The notes under the pieces were generated by a model. That model had not been told where the DNA came from. It did not search any database and saw nothing but the letters and a program-made list of their open reading frames with translations. The position numbers and the translations under genes are program-made. This document shows, piece after piece, positions 35,341 through 45,045 of a DNA stretch of 64,000 bases. Within the stretch, counting starts at the first letter, position 1. Each line of letters begins with the position of its first letter. This DNA is from Latescibacteria bacterium UBA6620 (GTDB lineage Bacteria; Latescibacterota; UBA2968). The stretch covers positions 23,222 through 87,221 of the forward strand of contig DJHM01000051.1 of the NCBI GenBank assembly GCA_002433075.1, read 5' to 3'.

Positions 35341-38300
35341 CTACCTCAACAGCATCGCCTTCCGTACGGCTTGATACTGGCTGGTACCGTCCAGCCCGAT
35401 CATGCTCAATCGATACAGGTAGATGCCCGACCCCACCTGGCGACCGCGCCGGTCCCTACCATCCCAGCGAATCCGGTGACGTCCTGCGGAGCGAACTTCG
35501 TCCACCAGGGTCCGGATCTCCTGGCCAAGTGTGGTGTAGATCGTCAGTCTCACGTGCCCGACATCGGCCAGTTCGAACGGGAGGATCGTCTCAGGATTGA
35601 ATGGATTGGGCAGATTCTGACGGAGCACGGTTTCGGCAACCGAGAAGAATCCTCCCGGCATCGGTTCGTCGCCCTGCCCAACGATCACGAGACCATCCGG
35701 AGTCAGGAAGCGAACGCGTTCGATACGAACTGGCTCGGGAAGGTCGTCGATCGTGAACAAAACACCCTGGCCCGCTAGGGAAGTTTCCTGATCTCGCAGC
35801 ACTGCAGCAAAACGCAGGACCGTCTCCGGACCCTTCGAGATCCTCCTCGTCAGCGTCATCGCAGTCGAAGGATGGAACCACGTCCCGGGACGTAAACCTT
35901 CCATCACCTCGTCCCCATCCCCCTGAACGACCAGATCGAACGCATAGCCGACCGACGGAGGCATCTTCCGAGTACGCAGCTGACTGCGAGAATCCGGGTC
36001 GTCAGCCGTGAACCAGGCCAGACTCGCCGCAGACACGGCAGGTTTGGCAGCCACAGATGGACCCATTCCGACTTCACCGAAATTTGACTGCAGCAGGGCG
36101 AAGTCCGCGAGATTGACGATCCCGTCCCCATTGAAATCCGCCGACCAGGCCGGACTTCCCTCGGTAAAACCCGAAGCGCCAAAATTCGCGCCGACGAGAC
36201 CGAAATCCGCGATGTCAACCTGATTGTCATCATTCGCATCGCCAGCCCTCAACTCACTCGACGTGAACGTCGGATCGACACCGACCCACGAAAACGTCGT
36301 ACTGCCCGCCACACCCGTCGAGTCGTTCACCACCAGACTGTCTCCAGTAATCCGTCCCCGGAGGTAGTGGAACGTCTTTGCGAACAGCCCGTAAGTCCCC
36401 CCGGGAACCTGAAGGAGCGTGAACGACCCATCGTCGTTCAGCGTCACTTGGATCCCGTTCAGCGTCCGGTCGGCGTCGTTCGGTGGTTGATACGCCACCG
36501 AGTCCGGAAGGGCCGTCCCGGTCCCTGCGGAATCGTGCTGAGTCAGGTCGAACCGGGTGGCGATGTCGAGGGCCTCCGTTCGCCCCTGGAAGCTGACCGT
36601 TCCGCGCACCTTGTGATTCCTCAGAATGATCGTGCTCGCTGGCGCGATGAACGGCTGGACGAACGCCCCGTCGGGTTTACTCGTAAACGCTGACTGTCGA
36701 ACCGTCGACGTGTCGTTCACCACCCGGATACGCGTGGACGTATCCCGCTGGGCGACCACACGGAACGTCGCCACCGGCACGGGCTCGTTCGGGAGGGTCG
36801 GTAGGAAAACCACTCCCAGGTCGGCCTTGCCCGTCCCGCTCGTCGAGGACGTGTCCACCTTGTTCTGCAGGATGCTGGCCTGTGTTGCCAACGTCGAATC
36901 CACCTCGAACGGCTGGGTTCCCGTTTCTGTCGCGTCGGCGTCGATCATCACGAACGCCCGCGTATCGTAGTCAATGAACAAAGACAGACTCGACAGGTCC
37001 ATACCGACCGGGCTCAGGCGAACCGTCACCGACACCGTGTCCTGAATGTGGAAAGGACTGTTGCCGTCGAACTGGAAATCGTAAAACGGCTGCGCTTGGG
37101 ACGTGGAATTGACGGTATCGGACGAGGCAGATAGGGTACCCGCGCCGTTCTCCGACTGAACGTAGTAGTAGAAGCCTGTGCCGACCGTAGCAGCCGTGTC
37201 TACAAAGGTGCGGTGCACGAACGTGCTGTCCCGCTCATTCGTCGCCGTGGTGTCGAATGTGGCGAACAACGTGTAGGGGCCCGTCTCGGCCGTCGAACGG
37301 AAGACGCGATAGCGTGTAATGCGCCCCGTCGTCTCATCCACATTAGGACGCTGCCAGGTCAACGTCACACGCCCCCCGAGATCACCCTGCGTGTCGACGG
37401 CTACCAGATCACGTGGCGGGGCCGGGTCCTTGATGTCCTGACCGAACATATTGGAGAACAACACGAGCCAAGCGCTGGACGGCTGGGCCATCGCGAAGTC
37501 CGGCACTCCGTTGCCCGTCAGATCAGACGCCAGACCTGTCCCGATCCCCGTCTGGCTTCCCGCGACGCGAACCGAGTCGAAACGTCCCCCTGCGTCGTTG
37601 ACCAGAACGTCTACGCTTCCCGTCCCCGAGGGAGCGAGCAGGTCCAGATACCCATCCTGGTCGAGGTCGACCGACCGTAACGAAGTCAGCGTGTCCGTTC
37701 TGGCATAGACAACCGAATCCCCGAAGGTCTCTGACCCGAGATTGTCGTAAACGACAACAAGGTCGTTGTCCTGCGCCACGGCAAAATCCACATCTCCATC
37801 AATATCGTAGTCCCCAGCCGTCAGCGACTGGGGAACCGCCAGGAGATCGACGCTCGACGAGGCCGTAAAACTGGCGTTGCCTTGATTTCGAAGCAGCTGG
37901 ACTATGTTCGTGGAGGCTCCGGTAAGAAGCAGGTCATCAATCCCATCCCCGCTGAAATCCGCAGCCCAGAGACCCGTCGGCGACATCACACCGGTGGTCG
38001 TCAGGGGCGCCCCGAAACTTCCGATGCCGTCATTCTTGTAGATGTAGACTGTCGAGCCATCGTCCGTGGCGGCCAGATCGACGTCACCGTCTGTGTCGAA
38101 GTCAGCCAGGGCCACGTGCGTCACAGCGGCTCCGACAAACAGCTCCGTCGGCGAGGAGAATACCCCCGTACTGTCATTGAAAAGGACGGCCATGGTCTGT
38201 TGGGTTCGATGTCCCACAACCAGGTCAAGATCGTTGTCTCCATCCAGGTCGGCGGTCGCGATCGACGTCGGTTCGGATCCCGTCGAAAGCACACGCTGAA

Positions 38301-39492
38301 TGAACGTCGCACCGGACGATCCGTTCATCAGCACGGTCACCGATTGCGTGCCCGCATTCGCGGAGATCAGGTCGGACGATCCATCGCCGTTCAGGTCCGC
38401 AGCGTGAAGCGAGGAGATCTGGGTGCCCGTCGTCAGGAACGAAATCGAATCCAACCCCGCCTGACGCAGACGAAAGACATCGTCGATCCCGATGTAGACG
38501 ATGTTCGCGCTGTCAGGATGGACGGCGATCGCGTTCACCGGATTCGCATTCGCCAGGGCCAGTGTAATGTCGTTCCACGACTGGCCGCTGTCTGTCGATT
38601 CGAAGATCTCGCCAACCTGCGACCCGGCGTAGAGAACGGTCGGATTGGAGGGCGAAATGGCCAGACTGGCGAGGTTGAGGTTCGTGATCCCCGTGTTGGC
38701 CGCCGTCCACGATCCCCCCGCATTCGTCGATCGGAAGATTCCCCCACCGTCCGTTGCCACCACGACCAGCCCGGAAGTCTCCGAACTGACCACAAGGCCC
38801 CGGACATCCGTATCAGTCATCCCGGTGTTCGCGGCTGTCCACGTTCCCGCTCGGTCGAAACTGCGGAACACACCCGCCGACCCTGCCGAGGCCACCAGAA
38901 CCGTGTCTGGCGTCTGTGGAATCACGGCAAGCTCGCCGATGCTGATGCCGTTGATCGTATCGATCGCAGTCGTCGTCATCCACGTCGTGCCATCGTCATC
39001 AGAGATCCACAACCCTGCGGATGTCCCTGCGTAAATCCGGCTCGTATCCGACGCGTCCACGACGATTCTGTTTGTACTGAACGTCACCAGCGGCGGAATC
39101 GCCAGAGATGTGAGCGTCCAACTCGCCCCGCGATCCGTCGAACGATACAAACCGCTCATATCCCCGCCGGCGTAGACGACGCCACGATTCAGCGGGTTGA
39201 ACTCAATCGCGAGTACCCCCTCGCCGATCGTCCCCATAGCGGCCGCCATCTCGGCCCAGGTCGCGCTCCGATCGAGGCTCTGGTAAATCGATCCCGGCTG
39301 GGTGCCCGTGTAGATCGTGTCCGTCCGCTCGGGATCGACGACGATCGTCTGAACCATGTGGGGTCCCCCGGCGAGCGCCGTCGTCACCCAGACGTTGGCC
39401 GAGTCGATCTGCGCTCGAACGGGCCCGGTCCACAGCCCCAGCAGGAGGGCGATATGTAGGAATCGTGTCAACATTGGATGTGTGTGTCTCAT
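35341..39492 (-). CDS. Large secreted protein: BNR/sortilin-like repeats, FG-GAP repeats, FN3, cohesin-like, dockerin and FlgD-type sorting domain
   Basis: 1383 aa with a Sec signal (start ATG 39492 or ATG 39474; neither has a clear ribosome-binding site). Order: sortilin/BNR-like beta repeats about 30-345 (IYAGTSAGLWISDDDGTTW types); FG-GAP/VCBS repeats about 350-690 (ADLDGDNDLDLVVGHR, DFDTDGDVDLAATDD); fibronectin III about 695-790; cohesin-like domain about 795-1000; dockerin loops about 1085-1140 (DANDDNQVDIADFGLV, DFNGDGIVNLADFALL); then a C-terminal FlgD-Ig/type IX-like sorting domain (NLPNPFNPETILPFEL to GIYLYRL). The terminal domain indicates FCB-type secretion to the surface. Partner substrates unknown. 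Confidence 0.88.
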   Translation of the reverse strand: MRHTHPMLTRFLHIALLLGLWTGPVRAQIDSANVWVTTALAGGPHMVQTIVVDPERTDTIYTGTQPGSIYQSLDRSATWAEMAAAMGTIGEGVLAIEFNPLNRGVVYAGGDMSGLYRSTDRGASWTLTSLAIPPLVTFSTNRIVVDASDTSRIYAGTSAGLWISDDDGTTWMTTTAIDTINGISIGELAVIPQTPDTVLVASAGSAGVFRSFDRAGTWTAANTGMTDTDVRGLVVSSETSGLVVVATDGGGIFRSTNAGGSWTAANTGITNLNLASLAISPSNPTVLYAGSQVGEIFESTDSGQSWNDITLALANANPVNAIAVHPDSANIVYIGIDDVFRLRQAGLDSISFLTTGTQISSLHAADLNGDGSSDLISANAGTQSVTVLMNGSSGATFIQRVLSTGSEPTSIATADLDGDNDLDLVVGHRTQQTMAVLFNDSTGVFSSPTELFVGAAVTHVALADFDTDGDVDLAATDDGSTVYIYKNDGIGSFGAPLTTTGVMSPTGLWAADFSGDGIDDLLLTGASTNIVQLLRNQGNASFTASSSVDLLAVPQSLTAGDYDIDGDVDFAVAQDNDLVVVYDNLGSETFGDSVVYARTDTLTSLRSVDLDQDGYLDLLAPSGTGSVDVLVNDAGGRFDSVRVAGSQTGIGTGLASDLTGNGVPDFAMAQPSSAWLVLFSNMFGQDIKDPAPPRDLVAVDTQGDLGGRVTLTWQRPNVDETTGRITRYRVFRSTAETGPYTLFATFDTTATNERDSTFVHRTFVDTAATVGTGFYYYVQSENGAGTLSASSDTVNSTSQAQPFYDFQFDGNSPFHIQDTVSVTVRLSPVGMDLSSLSLFIDYDTRAFVMIDADATETGTQPFEVDSTLATQASILQNKVDTSSTSGTGKADLGVVFLPTLPNEPVPVATFRVVAQRDTSTRIRVVNDTSTVRQSAFTSKPDGAFVQPFIAPASTIILRNHKVRGTVSFQGRTEALDIATRFDLTQHDSAGTGTALPDSVAYQPPNDADRTLNGIQVTLNDDGSFTLLQVPGGTYGLFAKTFHYLRGRITGDSLVVNDSTGVAGSTTFSWVGVDPTFTSSELRAGDANDDNQVDIADFGLVGANFGASGFTEGSPAWSADFNGDGIVNLADFALLQSNFGEVGMGPSVAAKPAVSAASLAWFTADDPDSRSQLRTRKMPPSVGYAFDLVVQGDGDEVMEGLRPGTWFHPSTAMTLTRRISKGPETVLRFAAVLRDQETSLAGQGVLFTIDDLPEPVRIERVRFLTPDGLVIVGQGDEPMPGGFFSVAETVLRQNLPNPFNPETILPFELADVGHVRLTIYTTLGQEIRTLVDEVRSAGRHRIRWDGRDRRGRQVGSGIYLYRLSMIGLDGTSQYQAVRKAMLLR

Positions 39493-39505
39493 CGAACCGG
39501 CGTCG

Positions 39506-41740
39506 TCAACCGGTGCCGTAGGTCGTGCCGAATAAGCTCGCGAACGTCAGCAAATCCGTAAAGTTGACGGCACCATCGTTGTTGAAATCCGATCGTTCTT
39601 CGAACCCGGAATCTCCCGTGGACAGACCGAATGAGTTCGAGAACTGGAGAAAATCGTCAAAGTCGACCACCAGGTCGTTGTTGAGGTCACCCGCGTTGGG
39701 TTCCACCGTCGTAAAACTCAGGATGTCACCCGCCAGCTGGTTTCCGAACGCATCCGCAATCACCACACGGAAGTAGTAGGTCAAGTCGGGGGTCAGCCCA
39801 TCCGCTTCGACCGTTTGTGAGAGCGCCAGGTCGGTCTGTGCCAGCTCGGCGAAGGACGTGGAGTCCGAAAGGTCCGATGTCGTCGCAAGCCTCACTCGAC
39901 CCTCTGCCGTTTCGGTCGTCTGCCAACTGATCGTCGCCGAAACCGGGGTCACCGTTCCGATCACCGGCTCGGCCACGAAGGCCGGCGGCGTCTGGTCTTC
40001 CGCGAACGTAAATTGGAAAACGGGACCCTCCTGGGTCAGCCCCTCTTCATCCCTCACCACCACCTGCCAGAAAGCCGGCTCTCCGGGGGAGGGCGTTGTC
40101 ACCACGAACTCGGGCGCGGTCAGCCCCGTCGCAGCGACGGGAAGGGTGTCCGAATTCGGTCCAAACCGGAATTCATACGTCAGACTGTCGCCCGCATCCG
40201 GGTCGCTCCCCGTCCAACGGAACTCGATCGGTGTCCCCAGGTCGGCGCTCTCATCAGTCGGCGAAGTATAGACCGGGGCGAAGGGCGGATCGTTCGTTGG
40301 CGCAACATCCAGCAAGACGATAACGGAATCGCTCGCGCCAGCGCCGTCGGTCGCCCTGGCCAGCACCCGGAAGAGACCGAATGCGTCCTCGGGCGAAAAC
40401 AAGCGCGCAACCTGCCCGGCCTGCGGACTCGGCGTCGAAATGGAGGATACCACACCCAACTCGTCGACATCCGAGAACGACCAGACGACGTCGTTGTCGG
40501 CCGTCTCCGGGTCCGAGACGAACCCGTTCACGCCGATGTCACCCGACCCGTCCTCCTCCCCCTCCACGATTGGAAACGCCGTAACCACAGGCGGCGCATT
40601 CCCGATCTGAATCCGATTCGCGCCTGGAAGCGTGAACGACAGCCCGTCCGGTCTGCTGAACTGGGAATTCACGAGCGGCGCCTCCGTCAGAACCCGGACG
40701 GTCCTGACATCCTGCAGGGGATTCTGAACGAGAAAGGCCACTGTCGCCAGAGTGTCCGTCGTGGTCTTGCTTTTGTTGAACGTCGCCGAAAAGTGAACGA
40801 TCCCGTCCAGGCCGGACCCTTCCGTCCGGTTGATCAGAAACTCGAGGCCCTGCGTCAAACCGGCAGTCGCGGCCGGCTCGATCGCGTCTATCGGCACAAG
40901 AGCGGTCGCATCGTAGCGAAGGAAAACCTCTGCACCAGTCAGGGTATCCCCGTTCGCACTCGCCGTCAGACTGAAAGCAACGGTATCTCCCACGACTGGA
41001 GTGAGAGTGCCCTGTATCAACGCCAATGCCACCCTCGCGTTCCTTACGTTCACCGGTGTCTCTTCCGTGACGAGCGCGAGGGAAACCGAGGGAGACACGG
41101 GATCGTCACTCACGATCTGAAGGCTGTCCGTCACGGGCGCTGACGCATCGGGCGTGAAGGTCACCTGCAATGTCGTCGAAGCGCCGGGAGCCAGCGTTAA
41201 CTGAGTCGACCCCACGCTGAAGCGGGTGTCCCCCGCGGAAATGTCCGTCACCGCGAGTGTCTCGTTGCCGTCGTTTGCGAGCGAAACCGTCACGGCCTTC
41301 CCCACACCGAGAACGGGCGATTCGAAAACCAGCGTCGACAGGCTAGGTTCGAGTCGAGGTCCCGTTGCGACTCCCGACAGAAGAAGACCCGCCAGACCTG
41401 ACCCCGGCACGTCCCCGTTCGACTCGATCACAACCGCCGAGATATGGGACCCGGCCTGCACGGGGGAAAACCTCACCGTCACTGCCTGGCTGTCCCCCTG
41501 CGCGACCGAAAAATTCGACGGGGACGCTGCGAACGTCGGCTGCGCGTCGGTCGGCAAAATGTCGGTTACGGTCAGTTCCGCATCCCCGGTATTCCGGACC
41601 TCGACCACCTGTTCGTTTGTCTCGAACACCGCAACGGTGTCGAAAGACACACGGCTCACCGACAGGTCCACGATCGCCGCGCCGAAGCCGGCCCCTTGCG
41701 TCGCGAGCAGACCGATCAAAGAAGCGATCAGCACCCGCAC
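39506..41740 (-). CDS. Secreted choice-of-anchor / cohesin-like / fibronectin-type protein with dockerin-like tail
   Basis: 744 aa. Signal peptide about 1-21. Two ASH/choice-of-anchor-D repeats (VVEVRNTGDAELTVTDI, TVSLANDGNETLAVTDI) span about 22-230; a cohesin-like domain follows at about 235-370 (VGDTVAFSLTASANGDTLTGAEVFLRYD); cadherin/FN3-like repeats fill about 375-680 (PTNDPPFAPVYTSP, PDLTYYFRVVIADAFG). The C-terminus holds the EF-hand pair DLNNDLVVDFDDFLQF and DFNNDGAVNFTDLLTF. It lies 13 bp after guaA and 13 bp before the 1383-aa gene, so the three may be co-transcribed. Confidence 0.85.
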   Translation of the reverse strand: MRVLIASLIGLLATQGAGFGAAIVDLSVSRVSFDTVAVFETNEQVVEVRNTGDAELTVTDILPTDAQPTFAASPSNFSVAQGDSQAVTVRFSPVQAGSHISAVVIESNGDVPGSGLAGLLLSGVATGPRLEPSLSTLVFESPVLGVGKAVTVSLANDGNETLAVTDISAGDTRFSVGSTQLTLAPGASTTLQVTFTPDASAPVTDSLQIVSDDPVSPSVSLALVTEETPVNVRNARVALALIQGTLTPVVGDTVAFSLTASANGDTLTGAEVFLRYDATALVPIDAIEPAATAGLTQGLEFLINRTEGSGLDGIVHFSATFNKSKTTTDTLATVAFLVQNPLQDVRTVRVLTEAPLVNSQFSRPDGLSFTLPGANRIQIGNAPPVVTAFPIVEGEEDGSGDIGVNGFVSDPETADNDVVWSFSDVDELGVVSSISTPSPQAGQVARLFSPEDAFGLFRVLARATDGAGASDSVIVLLDVAPTNDPPFAPVYTSPTDESADLGTPIEFRWTGSDPDAGDSLTYEFRFGPNSDTLPVAATGLTAPEFVVTTPSPGEPAFWQVVVRDEEGLTQEGPVFQFTFAEDQTPPAFVAEPVIGTVTPVSATISWQTTETAEGRVRLATTSDLSDSTSFAELAQTDLALSQTVEADGLTPDLTYYFRVVIADAFGNQLAGDILSFTTVEPNAGDLNNDLVVDFDDFLQFSNSFGLSTGDSGFEERSDFNNDGAVNFTDLLTFASLFGTTYGTG

Positions 41741-41753
41741 GGCGCGTCGGGCC

Positions 41754-43571
41754 TCACTCCCATTCGACTGTACCCGGTGGCTTGTGAGTCACATCGTAGA
41801 GCACGGCGCATATGCCTGGAAGCGACAGGATCTTCTGGCCCATCTCTCTCACCAACTCGGGGGAAAGCTCCGCGAACCGGGCCGTCATGAAATCCGGCGT
41901 CGTCACAGGTCGAAGGACGATTGTTTCGTCCTGACCGTTCGTCGTCAGCGGCACCAACACTGTCGGCATCTGCGAAACGGCATCTGAAGCGTCGTCCGTC
42001 CGCCCGTCCAGACCCGCCTCCCCGATCGCCCGCATCGCGATCGCGTCCGCCTCACGAAGCACATCCAGCCGGTCTCTCGTCAGAAACGAGCGCTTCAAAC
42101 GTAGGTCCGGTGGCGATGACGGGACGATGAGGTAGATCACACGATTTACGTCACGCACTTCGTTCGTGATTCGCGTCGAAACGGCCTCGAGCGTCTCCCA
42201 GGTCGCTTTTCCCCAGACCATTGCCGGGTGCGCGTAGGTCCTGAAATCACCCTGCACACCGACGCTCTGAAGCGACAGCACCCGAGAGGAGAGCCCTGCT
42301 TCAGCCGCGATGGCGCTCACACGAGCCTCTGCATCGGTCAGATCTCCGGCAGCCTCGCCGTCCGAACAAAGGCATCGAACCGCCAGCCCGGGCCCCGGGA
42401 AGGGCTGTCTCCAGACCAGCGAATCCGGAAGCCCCAGCGTCGTACCCAGATCTCTCACTTCATCCTTGTAGAGCTGGGCGAGAGGTTCGATGACCTTCCC
42501 CTCGGCGATCATCTCCTCGATCACGTCGATTCGATTGTGGTGGGTCTTGATCAGAGCCGCGTTCTCGGTCCCACCCGATTCAATCGTGTCCGGATACAGC
42601 GTCCCCTGCCCGAGTACCCAGGCATCGGGGTCGAGAGAAAGACTGTCGACAACCCGATCCTTCACATCGAGGAAGGTCCGGCCGATTGCGTTGCGCTTTC
42701 TTTCCGGTTCAACGAGTCCCTCGACGCTCAGGAGGAAATCCTCGCTCGCATCCTCGATGTTGAGGTTCTCGAACCCGTTGTCCCTCATATTGGCGCCCAC
42801 ATCGGCCGTTTCGCCCTTCCGCATAAAGCCGTTGTCGATATGCAGACCCAGGACCCGGTCCGGACCCAGCGCGCGGTTGAACAGCACGTAGGCCACGGTC
42901 GAATCCACGCCGCCCGACACGAGAAGGAAAACGTTCCGATCTCCCGCGGCTTCACGAATCTCTTCCGCGGCCTGGTCGGCATAGCTGGCCATTGTCCAGT
43001 TCCTCGGCGCGTCGCAGACGGTCAGGAAGTTGTCCAGCATCGTCATCCCCGACGGGGTGTGCGCCACTTCCGGGTGGAACTGAAAACCGAAGATCCGGCG
43101 TTCTGGATCGCCCACCGCAGCGGCGGGGCAATCCGGCGTACTACCATACGTCACGAAACCTTCCGGCAGCCGTTCGACCGTGTCACCGTGGCTCATCCAG
43201 ACCGTTTCGGTCACGTTCAGTCCCGAGAACACGTGGTCGCGCCTCTCGATGTCCATTGACGCCGTACCGTATTCGCGGACGGTGCCTGCCACCACGTTTC
43301 CACCCAGCCGATCGCACAGGAGCTGATGACCGTAGCACAGCCCTAGGGTCGGCAGGGCCAGCGACAGCAGGCCATCGTTGAAATCCGGTTGGTCAGGGTC
43401 GTAAACGCTTCCCGGCCCTCCGGAATAGACGATGCCCGATGCGCCCTCTATTTCAGATGGATCGGCCGTTGGCGGGAAAATTTCAGAATAAACTTGAAGA
43501 CGGCGGATCCTGTTGGCGATGAGGTGGGCATATTGCCCACCGAAATCCAGGACCGCCACACCACTGCGCAT
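41754..43571 (-). CDS. guaA: GMP synthase (glutamine-hydrolysing), long form with inserted dimerisation segment
   Basis: 605 aa; the standard bacterial enzyme is about 510-525. Converts XMP to GMP with glutamine amide. The class I amidotransferase has Cys79 (LGLCYGHQ), His166 and Glu168 (FQFHPEVAH). The ATP-pyrophosphatase P-loop is SGGVDS at 219-224. The extra length sits in the C-terminal dimerisation domain (about 405-545), as in the longer eukaryotic-type and some bacterial GMP synthases. The end VLYDVTHKPPGTVEWE is canonical. Preceded by an intrinsic terminator at 43593-43639, so it is likely transcribed on its own. Confidence 0.97.
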   Translation of the reverse strand: MRSGVAVLDFGGQYAHLIANRIRRLQVYSEIFPPTADPSEIEGASGIVYSGGPGSVYDPDQPDFNDGLLSLALPTLGLCYGHQLLCDRLGGNVVAGTVREYGTASMDIERRDHVFSGLNVTETVWMSHGDTVERLPEGFVTYGSTPDCPAAAVGDPERRIFGFQFHPEVAHTPSGMTMLDNFLTVCDAPRNWTMASYADQAAEEIREAAGDRNVFLLVSGGVDSTVAYVLFNRALGPDRVLGLHIDNGFMRKGETADVGANMRDNGFENLNIEDASEDFLLSVEGLVEPERKRNAIGRTFLDVKDRVVDSLSLDPDAWVLGQGTLYPDTIESGGTENAALIKTHHNRIDVIEEMIAEGKVIEPLAQLYKDEVRDLGTTLGLPDSLVWRQPFPGPGLAVRCLCSDGEAAGDLTDAEARVSAIAAEAGLSSRVLSLQSVGVQGDFRTYAHPAMVWGKATWETLEAVSTRITNEVRDVNRVIYLIVPSSPPDLRLKRSFLTRDRLDVLREADAIAMRAIGEAGLDGRTDDASDAVSQMPTVLVPLTTNGQDETIVLRPVTTPDFMTARFAELSPELVREMGQKILSLPGICAVLYDVTHKPPGTVEWE

Positions 43572-43592
43572 AACACCTCTCCCAGCCCAAAA

Positions 43593-43639
43593 GTCAGAAT
43601 GCGGGACACGGGCCGGAAGCCCGCATCCCGCATTCTGAC
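43593..43639 (-). terminator. Rho-independent terminator after the FlgT-like gene pair
   Basis: GTCAGAATGCGGGA (43593-43606) pairs perfectly with TCCCGCATTCTGAC (43626-43639); an inner CGGGC/GCCCG stem extends it. On the minus strand the hairpin is followed by TTTT. It lies 27 bp after the gene ending at 43666 and before guaA. Confidence 0.88.
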
Positions 43640-43665
43640 AGATCTCACTGCTGACCTATCAAAGA

Positions 43666-45045
43666 TCACATTCGGTCGATATAGCCCCGAATGGTCAGTC
43701 CAAAGTGATTGAATCCACCGAAATCGCTCGTAAAGCCGGCCGAAACCGTATACATCGACGTCATTGGATACGTCAGGTTCAAATCGACAAACGTCTTCTC
43801 GAATTTCGTGTCGAACACGGCCTGGCTGCCGATAATCAGCGATCGGAGCACCCCGTCCGGATTCGTCGTCGCACGTGAGGAAAGTGGACGCATATAGTAA
43901 GTCAATCCGACCGCATACTCCTCGATGCTTCCGAATCGCTCCATCCCCAGGTTCATCTTGAACTTGGGTGTCACGGGAAGCACAACGCCGATACCGTAGC
44001 CCAGACCCCGCTTTCCGATCGCGGAAAGTGAATCCGAAGCCAACAGACGCAGGCTGTCCGTCACGACCGTACGATAGGTGGAATCGATCTGCGCCTCGAC
44101 GTCGGCGACCAAACCGGGATCGCTCTTGATGAACGTCGAGTCCCCGATCGTAATTCCGAAGTCGGCGGGGGCTTCCAGCGCTGCATCGGCGATCAGTCGA
44201 CCCGCCACATCGACCGGCAGGCTGCTCGAGCCCTTGCCACCCCAGCCGACCGTCACCCTGAACGCGGGCTCGCCCACGCGACCATCAGGCGTCGGTGCAC
44301 CGGAGCCGAACATCGGCCTCGTGAAGAATTTAGCCCCGACCGCGAGTTTCGCACGAGCCCCGACAGCAAGGTCGCCAACCAGGGAGGTACGATTCGACAG
44401 CGGATAGTGGGCGCCCAATGCGATCACGATCGAGCTATTGATGTTCTCCAGAATCGAATCTCTCGTTGCGGCCTGAGCCAGCAGCGTCGGGTCGTTCACC
44501 AGACCGAAAACCGAGTCAGGGAGATTCGTCTCGACCTTGCTGCCCCCCCCGATCACAATCTGAGGAATCACACCCTTGATCGGGCCATCCGGATTGTCGG
44601 TCTTCGGGAGCATCATCGTGTGCCGCGTGGTGGTCGGACGCATCATCACTTTCTGCGCATCCATTTGCTCGTCCGCCGTGAGAGACTTGACGCGAATCAG
44701 GCCCTGCTTCGACTCGCCGTCCAGGACGCGCAAATCTACACCCGGCGACAGGTTCAGGATCTCGGCTGTCGAATAGCGATTGAAAATTTCGACGACGCGA
44801 ACCATTCCGAGGGGAACTTCCCCCCCGAGATTCTCGCCCGTCACGGGATGGATGATCGATTCCTGTCGGACCATACTAAACAGATCGTTCGGAATCACTT
44901 CATCTTGGATCCCCAGATCGATGAAAACCAGACGACCTTCGGCTCGTAGAACGTATCCTCTCCTGTCCTGGGCCTCCGAACTGCCGGCCAGTGCGCACAA
45001 GGTGATCACGACCGTGGCGAAATGTAGGATCGAGTATCGAGTCAT
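43666..45045 (-). CDS. Secreted protein: FlgT C-terminal-like domain plus beta-barrel-like region
   Basis: 459 aa with a Sec signal (about 1-25, SSEAQ). Residues 28-105 match the FlgT C-terminal domain style: VLRAEGRLVFIDLGIQDEVI, then IIHPVTGENLGGEVPLGMVRVVEIFN and AEILNL. Residues about 170-459 show alternating amphipathic strands, Gly and aromatic residues and a terminal strand ending RGYIDRM, suggesting an outer-membrane beta-barrel. The start overlaps the previous gene by ATGA. It may help anchor an envelope structure, possibly flagellar, but no flagellar gene is adjacent. Function tentative. Confidence 0.7.
   Translation of the reverse strand: MTRYSILHFATVVITLCALAGSSEAQDRRGYVLRAEGRLVFIDLGIQDEVIPNDLFSMVRQESIIHPVTGENLGGEVPLGMVRVVEIFNRYSTAEILNLSPGVDLRVLDGESKQGLIRVKSLTADEQMDAQKVMMRPTTTRHTMMLPKTDNPDGPIKGVIPQIVIGGGSKVETNLPDSVFGLVNDPTLLAQAATRDSILENINSSIVIALGAHYPLSNRTSLVGDLAVGARAKLAVGAKFFTRPMFGSGAPTPDGRVGEPAFRVTVGWGGKGSSSLPVDVAGRLIADAALEAPADFGITIGDSTFIKSDPGLVADVEAQIDSTYRTVVTDSLRLLASDSLSAIGKRGLGYGIGVVLPVTPKFKMNLGMERFGSIEEYAVGLTYYMRPLSSRATTNPDGVLRSLIIGSQAVFDTKFEKTFVDLNLTYPMTSMYTVSAGFTSDFGGFNHFGLTIRGYIDRM

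Noticed and set aside
37882..39459. Long antisense frame (525 codons) opposite the 1383-aa protein
   Set aside because: High GC and repetitive sequence keep the opposite frame open; the protein is Arg/His-rich with no family resemblance, and the minus-strand gene is clearly supported by domains.
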